Shown: positions 34,107 to 44,431 of the stretch, piece by piece
How the letters are laid out: each line of letters starts with the position of its first letter
How positions within the stretch are numbered: position 1 is the stretch's first letter
NCBI GenBank assembly: GCA_032717465.1
Contig: CM064669.1
Coordinates: 45,582,295-45,646,294, forward strand
Length of the DNA: 64,000 bases
Reading direction: 5' to 3'
From: Coenobita brevimanus
Lineage: Eukaryota > Arthropoda > Malacostraca > Decapoda > Coenobitidae
Notes under the pieces: generated by a model
What the model saw: the letters and a program-made list of their open reading frames with translations, nothing else
Told to the model about the DNA's origin: nothing
Databases searched by the model: none
Made by a program: the position numbers and the translations under genes

Positions 34107-34670
34107 TATGTTTATGATACCTGTATATGTAAATGAAACATACTTTCAGATGATACAAATATTATGAAGCAAAATCAAAACGATGACTGTTGTAAGGAGT
34201 TGCAAAAAGATTTGGAAGTTCTACAGTTGGAGTCAGACTTGTAAAAATGGAGTTTCATGGAAAAAGAATAAAATGCCATGTCCAACAAAAGAGAATAAGT
34301 GGCAAAAGACCTACTGAGGAGTGTATGAGGGGAAGACGGGGGATAAGCAAAGCAAGGGATGAGAAAGATCTAGGAGTGACAATATCAGATGATCTACAAC
34401 AAGAGAATTAAATAAGATCATTGGAGAGCCGCACAAATTGATGGCTAATATGAGAATGGCCTTCAGACAGTTATCTCCCTAGATCTAGGGAGATAACTGC
34501 GCTGACGATACGACTGACATCAGAATATGTGGCTGTGATTTAGTAACCTCATTTAAAGAAGCAGGTTAGAAAACTGTAAAAAGGCACGGAGGATGGTGAC
34601 CAGGATGATAGAAAGTTTGAGGAAACTGTTTTATAACGACAGACTGAAGAAACTGAAGTTACCAATGCTG

Positions 34671-34720
34671 AGAGAGAGAGAGACAGAGAGACAGACAGAC
34701 AGAGAGACAGACAGACAGAC

Positions 34721-34751
<31 letters not shown>
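34671..34751. repeat. (GA)n/(GACA)n microsatellite
   Basis: Alternating GAGA and GACA units inside LINE-F. The Ser/Leu/Cys-rich frames on the minus strand across this tract are artefacts. Confidence 0.9.
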
Positions 34752-34912
34752 ATTTGATAATGATCTTGAAAGGAGTTAGAAATCTCGAAAAGATGGACGG
34801 AAGATCTCTTTGTTGAAGATGATGGAAGGACAAGAGAAATAAATATGCAATAAACTGACAAAGAGTAGATGCTAAAATGATGTGAAAAAATTTGGTTTTC
34901 TGAGCAGAAGTA

Positions 34913-35945
34913 CAGTAACCCTTCACTTATCCAACGTAACAGAGCCATCGGTATGTTCAGATACAGACGATGTCCGGATACAGACCAATACCATTCAATC
35001 CCTACCTATATGTACAGTACCCCTCCCAATTTTGGCAGTGTTCTTCAGTTTTTCAGTTATTTTGACATCAAAACACACATGGGAATATCTGATATAATGC
35101 TAGACATTAAGAAAACAATGTATCAACAACAAAAATCCACAAAAAAATAAAAGAAGATGAAGGTTGCAAAAAGAACTTTAATAGCCACAGTACTGTACTG
35201 TACTGTACTTACCACCCAATGAATGGTGGACAGGTGTTGTAACACACTAGCCTGTGCAGTAATCCCATGTGGTATAGTGGCTAACATGATCACTTAACAA
35301 AAATGTCGGAAAACTCCTCCTCCTCCACCCGCTGGAGCTAGGTGTCGAGTGGGAATGTGTGGTCACTGCCACCGAAAGGAATGTTGCTATGTCTCTACCA
35401 GCCAACCAGGTGACTCTGACCATTCAGTAGGGAGGTGGACAGCCACATGTGCCCAGGAGCATCCGAGTGGAGTGATCCAGCCAGTTGGGTGACTTTGACC
35501 ATTCAGTGTGGAGCCGCATGGCCATTTTTGCTCAACTGGTGGGTTAAGATCTATTACCCACACACAGCCAAAGAGGCCAGCCGGGGAACTCTGACCGTTC
35601 AGTGAGGAGGCGGACAGCCATTTTTGCTCAGCTGGTGGGTTAGGGTCTATTAACCGTGCGCAGCCCGAGAAGCCAGCTGGCTGGCTGGGCGACATTGACC
35701 ATTCAGTGAGGAGGCAGACGGCCATTTTTGCTCGGCTGGTGGGTTAGGGTCTATTACCCATGTAAGGCCAGAGAGGTCACCCAGTCATCCAACCAATTTT
35801 TTGAATCTGTAGGCTGCCCAACTGGCCATGCTGGAAATTTTAAGTTCAGATACAGACAAAGATTTAGAATCCTGACAAGATAGGGCTAAGGCGTATGTTC
35901 GGATACGGAGCACATCCAGACATTCAGATAATTGAGATATTACTG
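34913..35945. mobile_element. Tig7: pogo-like element, same family as Tig2
   Basis: Ends: CAGTAACCCTTCACTTATCC (left) and, reverse-complemented, CAGTAATATCTCAATTATCT (right), with TA outside (34911-34912, 35946-35947). It interrupts LINE-F between the GFLSRS block and the last block. The interior shares with Tig2 the segment around CAGAGCCA, GTATACAGAC-like words and the GCCATTTTTGCTC..CTGGTGGGTTAGGGTCTA tandem unit. There is a short (TACTG)n tract at 35193-35210. No transposase frame. Confidence 0.68.
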
Positions 35946-36061
35946 TACAGACATTTGGAAAAGTTTGCAACAGGAGGGAGAGCATGCAAAGAACATCCTT
36001 GTGTTTAAAAACAGACTGGATAACATAAGCTTAGCTCAAATCCTCTACACTTCAACTAGCT

Positions 36062-36087
36062 ACACACACACACACACACACACACAC
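36062..36087. repeat. (CA)n microsatellite at the end of LINE-F
   Basis: Thirteen CA units directly after the last coding block of LINE-F. Confidence 0.9.
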
Positions 36088-36348
36088 GTAAGCAGTTGAA
36101 CTGAGAAGTCTGTCTGTCTTAGGAGCTGAGTCCCACTGCCTACATGTAACTGAAGGGTTATTATCTGTCTCTACCTTGGTTCATATTAATGTTCAAAGAA
36201 GTGAAGTGTGATGCACGTAAAATAGAGATTGGATGTTGTCTGCATGGTATGGCAGCTATGGGAGACTGACCATGGCTGGGAAGAGTGGTAAAGAAATGGC
36301 AACGAGTCAGGATGAAGACATAAGGGATTTTATGAGGAGGCTGACATA

Positions 36349-36813
36349 CAGTAGACAATTGCCATAATGGACCCTGGTACAGAGGATATCAGATTTAATA
36401 GATTCCACGAAGCCCAACAAACTTCTGTCGGCTACAGCGAACAATGCCCATCAAATGGGGCACAATGGGTCACAATACATGAGTTTCCAACCCTATTTAC
36501 TCAAACTTGGCCTGAAATTGCCCTCATCCCATTGTGATTCCTGAGTTATAATAACACGCTATACTAATACTGTATTAGTCATGAAGAGGTGCTATGACAA
36601 GGATGTGAAATATGCTCCAAAAGGGCAAAATTATGGGCCAAGTGAGAGTAAAATTGGTATAGTTTACATTTTCAGTACCAGAATATGCTATTGTACTCAT
36701 TTATTTTCAAACATGTGCTTGAAATCCCACCTCAGGGTGGGGCCGTCAGATATAACAATAGACTATTGGCTTTAACAGATCTGGCTTTCCCCCATTATAG
36801 CAAGGGCCTACTG
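36349..36813. mobile_element. Tig8: 465-bp pogo-like MITE
   Basis: Ends: CAGTAGACAATTGCCATAAT (left) and, reverse-complemented, CAGTAGGCCCTTGCTATAAT (right), TA outside (36347-36348, 36814-36815). It is the intact relative of Tig6 in the opposite orientation and shows what the empty Tig6 looked like. It lacks coding capacity. Confidence 0.72.
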
Positions 36814-37041
36814 TATATGATATGGTCAAAACACTAATGACGAGAATCAAGAAGCTGGAATCTGTTATGAGAGAAGTGAAAAACTAGAAAATAGGAAAAA
36901 TGGAGCAGGAGTGTGATGTGACAGATGCTTTGTGAAATGCCAATGAAACCAGCCAAAGGCAAATAAGTGAACTGCAAAAAGAAAACAAAGAACTCAAGAA
37001 AATGTTGTGACAGAGAAAATAAAGATGAGAAGAATTAAATA

Positions 37042-37800
37042 CAGTAGAAGATTGACTCAACACAAGATATGTTCCTTGAGAGGTCGCCTTATATTGATTG
37101 TGCGCTAAAATTAAGTGTTGTTTAGTGTTGTTTTATTGGAATGAAATTGTTTTGTGCCTGAGAGAAACACATAACAGTTAAAATACTTGTATTAACTAAT
37201 CATTATGAAAAGTACCAGTATATGTCAGAATGATAAATTAGCACCAGCCAATCCCTGCACTGAAGTATGGAGGTGACTGGCATCAATACTACATGGTATG
37301 TATGAGTACACTGCCTACTGCCTCACTTGAAGCACCATTGCTATGCTGCAGAGCATCCAGAACTTTAATTTTCTGTTCAAGAGTAATCGAATGCCTTGAT
37401 TTCTTCATATTTGGAGTAGCTAATGAAGTAGTGGCTAGCCTCTTGGACATAGCGGCAATGGCTAATGCACTCAGTAGTGGTGTTGGGGAGGTAGAGTAAG
37501 TCATACACACACAGAGTACATCTGCTCCCTAGAAAACCAGCATGAGTGAACTGAGAATATTTTGTGTGGTGGGTGACTGGGACTGCGAGCCAGGGTGCGG
37601 GAGGAATGCCTAGAGATGTGCCTGGCAAAAAACATTAGGCGTCAAACTTGTTTACATTGGATTTCCATGACGCACCAAATTTAACACATAAAAGTGGAAG
37701 AATTTGCTTTAAAACTGAAAATATGTACCAGTATGTAATTGTATGTGTTGTTTTAAGTTGTCAATTCAAAATTGATTCACGTTAAACAGACGTTCTACTG
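37042..37800 (-). mobile_element. Tig9: Tigger-type element with CENP-B-like fragment
   Basis: Left end CAGTAGAAGATTGACTCAAC follows TA (37040-37041). The right end, reverse-complemented, begins CAGTAGAACGTCTGTTTAAC, but the outer TA has become AA. The ends match for about 8 bp only, so the element is old. The minus strand keeps an N-terminal transposase fragment (37289-37510). Confidence 0.6.
37289..37510 (-). pseudogene. Tigger transposase N-terminal (CENP-B/psq helix-turn-helix) fragment
   Basis: The useful part is MSKRLATTSLATPNMKKSRH followed by SITLEQKIKVLDALQHSNGA and SSEAVGS. The SLTLEEKIEIL...G.....IA pattern is the first helices of the CENP-B-type DNA-binding domain at the N-terminus of Tigger/jerky transposases. 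The rest of the domain and the DDE core are missing. The residues before MSKRL are upstream readthrough. Confidence 0.55.
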
Positions 37801-38110
37801 AACAGCATCAGAGGAGGTGTAGATGACAAAGGCAAAATGGGCAGTTGAGGGTTGCAGAGAGATAACTGAACTGAGAGAGATAATCGAACAGCTGTGGGAA
37901 AAGAAAAAAAAAATCTGTGAAGAAGGAAAATTCAAAGCTGCTGTGGTTAAGATTTTGAAAAAGAAAGAGAAAATGAAGTGAGACACAGCAGAGGGGCATA
38001 GATGTGTGGTTATCTTTGGTGATGTCAAGAAGAAAGAGATATCAAGACAAGTCGGGAAACAAAAGGAGATGAAAAGAGTTAATGAAGGATGGTACTGTAC
38101 TTAATATGAT

Positions 38111-38546
38111 AACTGTGGAAAAAAGGTATTCTGTGCATGGCCATATCCCTCTGAGATTAAGGTGTCCCACTATAATTTGGCTGATTAACAGAAAACTCTC
38201 TTGTTTCAGCCATGAGCAACTATGTGATGAATGGACTTCATGAAATCCTCCAAAAAATCATTAACACTGTTTCCATGCACAAATGAGATTGGAATATGAA
38301 CAAAACTGTCCTTCAATTTCTTTTAATTCAGGAATCTGAGGAGAAAGAATACAGTATAGCTATCACTTCCCACTTTCTCATATCACAGAATCAAGGTCTA
38401 CTTGCTACACAAAGGCTGGACATGGAGTTCTTTATTTCCATTAATCTGTGAACACACAGATTATTATTAAACTGCATTACTGAACATGGGCTCAGTCTAG
38501 ATTTACTTTACTGTGAGGCTATTTAGTTCTATTAGAAGTCACTCAC
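38111..38546. other. Intron sequence next to the host exon
   Basis: No element recognised. It contains the donor side of the exon at 38547-38689 (GTGAGT at 38541-38546 on the minus strand). Confidence 0.5.
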
Positions 38547-38689
38547 CTGAATCTCACCTCCATCAAGATTCTTGACAGTGGTGTAGGCAAGTGTGAAGGA
38601 ACCATTAATCCTCCTGATGGGTCCCTGAGGAAGATCCTGGTGCAAGTACGTTATATGCAGTTCTCTTGGATTTGTTGGTCCTCCTGTAA
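38547..38689 (-). CDS. Host gene exon 1 of 3 seen: region between VIT and vWA domains, ITIH-like
   Basis: The exon reads GPTNPRELHITYLHQDLPQG and then RRINGSFTLAYTTVKNLDGG EIQ, ending at a CAG|GTGAGT donor. A long pyrimidine tract and TTCTGACAG precede it; a second AG six bases further in (38683 start) is an alternative acceptor. The segment NGSFTLAY...GGEIQ followed by the next exon's REGSFFAHYFSPE copies the order seen before the vWA domain in ITIH proteins (GDF.V.YDV....GDI....YFAHFFAP). Upstream exons, which should hold the VIT domain and signal peptide, are not found in the window. Confidence 0.78.
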
Positions 38690-39003
38690 CTGTCAGAACA
38701 ATTAAAAAAAAGAAAAAAAAAGAGAGACATGTTAAGGGTGACAACAAAGCATTAGTCACTTCTCATACAGAATGTCAAGTAAAAATCTGGGTCAATTTGA
38801 AATGCACTTGCAGTCTACTACCAGCCTAGAGAGGCGACATATTCATACTTGTCCTAACTAGTAATTCCTTCTCTCTTACTATGCCAGTCTTTAGCACAAC
38901 AAGAAAGATGGCTCAAATCAATGTGCAACCACCACAACACTGTGAGACTGGAGTGTACATCTCAGTTGAGCCACAGTCAGAGGCACAGGGTAACCAATAA
39001 CAG

Positions 39004-41478
39004 TTGTGTGTGTTTTTGTTTTTGAAAGCTCCAACATGCTTGCATGCGTCGGCCTTGGTCACCTAATGACGGCTCTCCATGCTGCAAGATCTATTGCAGC
39101 CTCCCTGTTCAGTCCCTTAACCCTGAGGTCACACTTAATGACCTCGTCCCATGTCTTTCTCGGTCTACCCCTCATAACCCCACCCCCAATATAAACACCT
39201 CTCACCTTCTGCACCCAACTATCATCCCTCATCCTCTCCACATGCCCACACCATCTCAATCTACCTCTCTTCATCACAACACCAATACACTCCAGTCTCA
39301 TCCTACCTCTCAACTCTTCCATTGTAAACCCAGCCCCCCCCGACCTTGCACACAGGGATGCACTGCACATCCACCTAATCACTGTCATTTTTGTACATCT
39401 GAGCCTGCAAATATCTTTCTCCTTTACTGGCCAGGTCTCACTACCATACAGCATTGCACTCCTAACACATGCTGCATACAAAGATCCCTTAGCACGTAGG
39501 AAGAGTCCTCTAAATGTCAGGAGAGGCAACAGCTCCCTGAACTTCTTCCAACCACTTCTCACCCTAGCCAAAGTGCTAGCTCCAGCCCCTCCTCCAGCAC
39601 ACAATATGTCTCCCAAATAACAAAACTCTTCCGCACACTCAAGAGACTCACCAGCAAGTTCAATCCTTTTCCGCATGACAATTTCCACCTGCTCTCATCG
39701 ACACACAATAACCCATAAAATCAGGATTATCTCGGAGTCTACTTCTGATAACACTACATCTCTTGTGCAACCATTTATCACAAAAACTGCACAAGATGGA
39801 ATTGCTTCCCATGCCCTTGTGGCAAACTGCACATGGCCACTCTCCCACGTCTTTGAGAGTACCGCCACCAACCCTATATGTCATCATTTTTGTTTTATCT
39901 CCATTTACCCTTAAGCCCTTGTGCCCCATACCATCTCTCCACTTCCTAAATCTCTCCTCTGCCTCCCTCTTGTTCTCTGCATTCAACACTAAATCATCAG
40001 CATACATCTCCCACGGGAGTCCGTTTCTGAAGTCACGTGAGAGGGTTTCAAGTACCATGATAAACAGCATGGGACTCAAAACTGATCCCTGATGTACACC
40101 AACGTTCACGGAAAACTCATCACTCAAATCTCCATTCACTCTTACCTGGGTGCGAGCACCCACATATATAGCCATAACCACCCTAACCAGCCACTCCTCC
40201 AAGCCAAGCTTTCTCACTGCCCACTTCACCACCTCTCTAGGGACTCTGTCAAAGGCCTTTTCCAAATCAACAAAAACAAAATACAGATCCCTTTTCTTCC
40301 CAATATATTTTTCTTGAAGCAGTCGAACAATGAATATGGCATCAGTGGTCTCCTTGCCTGGCATAAACCCAAACTGCATCTCATCAATATTCACTCTCTC
40401 TAATCATACCTTCTAGAACTTCCTCCATTACCTTCATTATCTGATCTAAAAGCTTTATACCTCTATAATTTCCTCTTTCCAGGGCATCACCCTTCCCTTT
40501 ATACACATTTACAATTACACTCTTCAACCAATCATCTGGGACAACACACTCATATATAATCATATTTATCAGGTCAGTGACCAACCTCACCCCTGTATCT
40601 CCTGAGGCCTTCAACATTTCAGCAGTCAACCCAGACACACCTGCTGCCTTCCCCACCTGCATCCTGCCTATTGCCTCACTCACAGTAGCAGCATCAATCA
40701 AAGGCCAGGAGCCAAAGACTGGATCTGCTGGCTCCAAACCTTCCCTGTCCCAGTCAAACTCCTCATTCAACAACCAGCTATAATGCTCTCTCCATGCATC
40801 TTTAATATCCCCACTGTTCACCACTACCCTGCCTTCATCATTCTTCACACAATGCTCACCTATAATATCCCAATTACCCCTCTTCATCTGATTTGCCACC
40901 TTAAATCTCATATTTTTCCTTTCTCCATGATTTAGGTTATCAAGTAAAAGTGTATGACTCAGACTTCGTCCTGTATACCTCTCTTCTAACCCTATGCTTG
41001 GCAGCCAAGTATTCCTTCTTGTTACCATCCTTCTTCCATTCCCGGAAAAGCCTTCTGTTCTCCTTAACTGCAGCTTCTACATCCTCATCCCATCACCAAG
41101 TTACTTTATGTCTTGGTGGGCCTCATGTCCAACTGCATATTACATCAGTAACTCTCAAGAGATTGTTCTTGAGGGCTCTGTACTGTTCATTAACACCTCT
41201 GTCTATGGCTCCCTGTTCAGCCACTATTCTCCTCATTTCGCTGTAGAAGGCATCCCTTAATACTTGGTTTTCCAGCTTCCATATTTTCCTCCTAGGTACA
41301 TAAGTCCTCTTTTTCATCACTTGTTCTTTAAGCACCATACCACAAATCAACAGTTTGTGCTGTTGCACACACTCCTCACTTCCTATAACTTTAACATCCC
41401 TCACTAACCTCCTATCAGCCCTCCTAACCATAAAATAATCTATCTGACTGCTATTTCCCCCAGACTCGTACGTAATTG
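39004..41478 (-). mobile_element. LINE-C1: 5'-truncated LINE with 16-bp target duplication
   Basis: The element is bounded by the perfect 16-bp repeat GGGTAACCAATAACAG (38988-39003, 41479-41494). The 3' end (39004-39040) is A-rich on the minus strand, after the word CATGTTGGAGCTTTC. The 5' end is truncated within the endonuclease-RT linker (MVRRADRRLVRDVKVIG). Coding parts are in four overlapping frames with few defects. The intact duplication indicates a relatively recent insertion. Confidence 0.85.
39059..41478 (-). pseudogene. LINE-C1 reverse transcriptase with zinc-finger insertion
   Basis: Order on the minus strand: SQIDYFMVRRADRRLVRDVK (linker, 41123-41478), IGRMQVGKAAGVSGLTAEML and LKSVIVNVYKGKGDALERGN (RT blocks 0-1, 40384-41028), LYFVFVDLEKAFDRVPREVV and GVHQGSVLSPMLFIMVLETL, MYADDLVLNAENKREAEERF (YADD, 39660-40394). 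A Cys/His module CAVCHKG...CSFCDKWLHKRC follows. The thumb and C-terminus YGSETWPVKEKDICRLRCTK ... RLRWCGHVERM and RGRPRKTWDEVIKCDLRVKG end at 39059. The Cys/His spacing (C-x2-C-x10-C-x2-C-x4-H-x2-C) is PHD-like and sits between palm and thumb. Confidence 0.85.
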
Positions 41479-41689
41479 GGGTAACCAATAACAGTGCAAC
41501 AAAGAATGCAACCCTACCCCCCCTCCCCTGGTTTTTAAAAAAAAGATGCTTCCAAACTACCATCCCTGGGAAAGGCAGTCATATTGATCTCAACAAGCCC
41601 CTAGTGGTGTATGGATACTAAGCCATCTACCTCTGGTGCAGCCATGGTTTCACAACAGTATCTGTTTCATCTTACATTGCTTTTGCACA

Positions 41690-42410
41690 TTTCCTGCTGT
41701 CTTTTGTCTTTTCTAAATGAAAGAGCAGTGGAGGAAGAGGAAAAAGTTGCTTTAGTGCTGGAATGGGGTTCAAATGAAAGAAGAAAAAAACTCTGAGAGT
41801 AAGAAGAACGTAAATATAATATTGAAGAGGAAAATGGAGGAGGTAAAACATGATCTTGGATGGAAAATGAATGTACTGTGCTATATACTACTCTGAAAAT
41901 AAGAAACTTCCAGAAGTAGGTGTGCAAATGCAGAAGTGAAACTAGAAAGAACTGTGAAAGTGTCAGGGATGAAAGTGGAAGAATACCAACCAATGGATGT
42001 GATGCATGGAGCAGATAGAAAGAACATTTTGAAAAGTTGATAAATGGCAATTGTGAGAGCAGAGTGGCTGTAAACATGATTGGTTTTGGTCATATGCAGA
42101 AAAGGAATGCAGTGCCAGGAAATGTGACACTAGCATAAGTGAGGAATGCTGCAATGTGGCAGATGCTGAAGGAGTGTATGCAGAGAAAATTAAGTGTAGT
42201 GGTGAGAGTTTAATGAAGTGTTTGTTGGAGATAAGAAAGCTTGGATGAATGAATATGCACCAGCAGAGTGGAAAAAGGGCATGGCTGCACCCCTGCACAT
42301 GAATAAGGGTAAACTAAGTGATCATAGGTCTCTTAAGTGCTGTAGGAATGGTATATGGAAGAATTATCAGGGAGAACCCCCACCAAAGGGAAACTACTTT
42401 CCAGTGCTGA
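41690..42410 (+). pseudogene. LINE-B6: decayed reverse-transcriptase N-terminal region
   Basis: Plus-strand frames give EHFEKLINGNCESRVAV-like sequence, HMQKRNAVPGNVTLA near 42100 and SLDEWMNEYAPAEWKKGMAA with HMNKGKLSDHRSL near 42240-42330. This is the stretch up to RT block 2 of LINE-B (compare LINE-B1). Stops are frequent and the palm is missing. Confidence 0.5.
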
Positions 42411-43259
42411 CTGGGGCTTAATGCATGGTCAGTGGGGTCTTCTATTTTAGTTGCCTGGCTGCATCATTAGGACTGATATCCATAGATCTTGTGGACCAAG
42501 TGCTCCCCCCTCATCATTAAGTAAGGGGGCCAACTAGTGGTGATGATGTCCTTCTAGCTGGTGCTGATGATGTCCTTCTGCCCTGGTCATCTTTGGGCAA
42601 GGATGCTGTCCCCACATGTTTGCTGTGTGTGGCATCCTGTGATTCTAAAGAGACACTATGCATACTGGTTGTGCAATGCCACATGAAGTACTCAGTGGAT
42701 AACAATACACCTCTCTGGTTGCCTGGCCTGGTTAGACAGGCAACTTGGTGAGGCCTGACCAAGTCAATTGCCTGGTCGTTCTTTGGCTAGGGTCAATTGG
42801 GCAACATATGGCCTGGCACTCTACTGGTCCAGAGCTGCCATCTGGCTGTGTGGTAGTTGTCCATGTGTACTCTTCCCCTACCCCTGGGGCTCTCAGGTGT
42901 TCTATGACCTGTCATTTCACCTCCCCTTGTTGGGCTTCGTGGTGGGTGGGGAGCTGGGGAGTCAAGTCTCTTCTCGTTATTATATTATTATATAGCAGAA
43001 TCCCCCTTCCTCCCCAAAAAAACTGATCCTTGTGTTGGACAGGCCCACAAGCCATTTACTGGTCATATTTCTCCTCCTGCTGACCCTAGACAATCCAGGG
43101 ATCCTGAATCTCTTAACCCTGGAAGCCTGCTGGATCCCCACATGACTCCCCCATCCCAGGAGCTGCCAGTCCTTCCCCAGGCTTTAGGGCTTGTGGAGTG
43201 CTCACAGGACACTCCTAGCAATGCACTGAGCATAATTACACTTGAACCCTGCCAGGCTA

Positions 43260-43790
43260 CTGAAATAAGGGTAAGAGGAGTTCTCGAGTGAGAGGCACCA
43301 GGCCTTAAGACAAGTTTCAATCCTACCACTGAGATGATTCCTGGTGTCTTTGTGCCAGGTGCCTATGAGAAATTCCTTGTCTCGAAGCTGGCTGATGGTA
43401 CTTCTTTTAGAGATCAAAATATGTTTTAAGTCCACTCTGACCTGGTCAAGGCTTGTGGGATCATCCCCAAAGATTGTCCCATAGCAGATGGGTCTTTCCT
43501 TATTGAAGCCCAAGATGGAGATGAATGCACTCTCATCCATAACATCAAAGATTTGGCTTCCAAAGATGTGGTGGTCACTCATCATGTCACCCTGAACCAG
43601 ACCTGGGGAGTTGCCTTCTCCATGGAGTTAACTGGATATATAGAGGAGGTCCTCCTGGAGGAGATGGCAAACCAGGGACTGGTGAAAGTCGAAAGAATGA
43701 AGAAGGAGGTAAATGGAATCTTGACAGACATAGCATGCTGTGGCACCAGCTGATCAGGGTGGTACACCCATGGAGAATGGGAATGTGGGA
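43260..43790 (+). pseudogene. LINE-G2 ORF1 (gag-like), N-terminal part
   Basis: In one broken frame: GVFVPGAYEKFLVSKLADGT, DGSFLIEAQDGDECTL, HHVTLNQTWGVAFSMELTGY and EEVLLEEMANQGLVKVERMK. The H..LN...GVA.....L...EE......QG.V.V.RM pattern is the conserved core of gag-like ORF1 proteins of I- and Jockey-group LINEs, placed before the zinc knuckles. One stop lies after DQNMF. The zinc knuckles are at 49.2 kb, beyond LINE-C2. Confidence 0.6.
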
Positions 43791-44428
43791 ATGCTGGTGA
43801 TAGGGAGAACTGGTGCTCCCGTTGCACTAACTACTGGACCATCCCCCTTTGTTAACCTTTTCAGTGTGACACTCACACGGTGAGTAGACCAGCATACTCT
43901 CCCAAACACTTTCCTCTAACTATCTCATGCACAACTACATGTGCTTTACATATCACACAAAGTATCCCACTATGTACAGGGGTTGATGCCAGCAAGGGCA
44001 TGAAGCCACAAAACTTTGCCCCTGAACCTAGTGGCGGATCTATTGTGGGGAAGCATGACGAGGGGCTCCACCAGCACAGATTTTGGTGTGAGATGGGATG
44101 GGGTTCAACCTGTGCTAGAGGGTACTGGGCATTGTGGTTCCCAGGCTGCCGCTTCCGCCCAACAGAGAGGGGTCCAAACCTGGGAGTAGCACCCAATAAG
44201 GCTGCCCTATCAATGGGTACATAATGACGGGATTGTTACAGTGCCAAGGCCCACTGGGAGGGTGTCCCTGTAACTGCCCTGGCAGGGTGCCCCGCGGCCA
44301 CTGTCACTGCCACTGGTCATGGTTGGTGGGCTATGGGTCCTAGGTCCCGCGCCTAGGCTTGGGACGGTGAGGGTGGGTGGGGCCTGCGATATGTTTCTCC
44401 CCATTATTTATTTTTACCAAATTATGAC
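43790..44428 (+). promoter_or_regulatory. Probable LINE-C2 leader related to the LINE-A leader
   Basis: From about 43795 to 43975 the sequence follows the LINE-A 5' leader in the sense direction: GATAGGGAGAACTGGTGCTC, GACCATCCCCCTTTGTTAAC, TTTTCAGTG and GTAGACCAGCATACTCTCCC. After that it is unlike LINE-A (GGCGGATCTATTGTGGGG, CCCAGGCTGCCGCTTCCG) and runs up to the Harbinger-like MITE. LINE promoters lie within such leaders. Whether this is the LINE-C2 leader or a solo LINE-A leader fragment cannot be settled from one copy. Confidence 0.45.
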
Positions 44429-44431
44429 TAA

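Larger units (their letters stand above)
33440..36060 (+). mobile_element. LINE-F: CR1-group LINE split by two 5S-SINEs and Tig7
   Basis: Pieces 33440-33597, 33782-33879, 34107-34912 and 35946-36060 form one reverse transcriptase: MVYLDLMKVFDTVPHNRLQG (palm), SGAPQGSVLAPIMF (block 4), FSDDTNIM (block 5; FADD became FSDD), EKDLGVTISDDLQQ (thumb), RKLFYNDRLKKLKLPMLRER, then, after Tig7, the end block (KVCN...ESM...FKNRLDN-like). A (GA)n/(GACA)n run (34671-34751) and a terminal (CA)n (36062-36087) accompany it. Every insertion is flanked by a target duplication, so the empty LINE can be read across. Confidence 0.7.
36816..38110 (+). pseudogene. LINE ORF1 coiled-coil remnant, split by Tig9
   Basis: Pieces 36816-37041 and 37801-38110 encode Lys/Glu-rich helical segments: MTRIKKLESVMREVK, SQRQISELQKENKELKKML, and after Tig9 EGCREITELREIIEQLWEKK and AVVKILKKKEKMK. 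These are followed by HRCVVIFGDVKKKEISRQVG. A coiled coil followed by a VVIFG...K..I motif is the layout of ORF1 proteins of CR1/L1-type LINEs. Stops are frequent. Which LINE family it belonged to is unclear; LINE-F is a candidate. Confidence 0.5.

Noticed and set aside
41667..42077. 136-codon Ser/Phe/Leu-rich minus-strand frame
   Set aside because: The opposite strand reads as LINE-B sequence (RNAVPGNVTLA further on), so this frame is a shadow.
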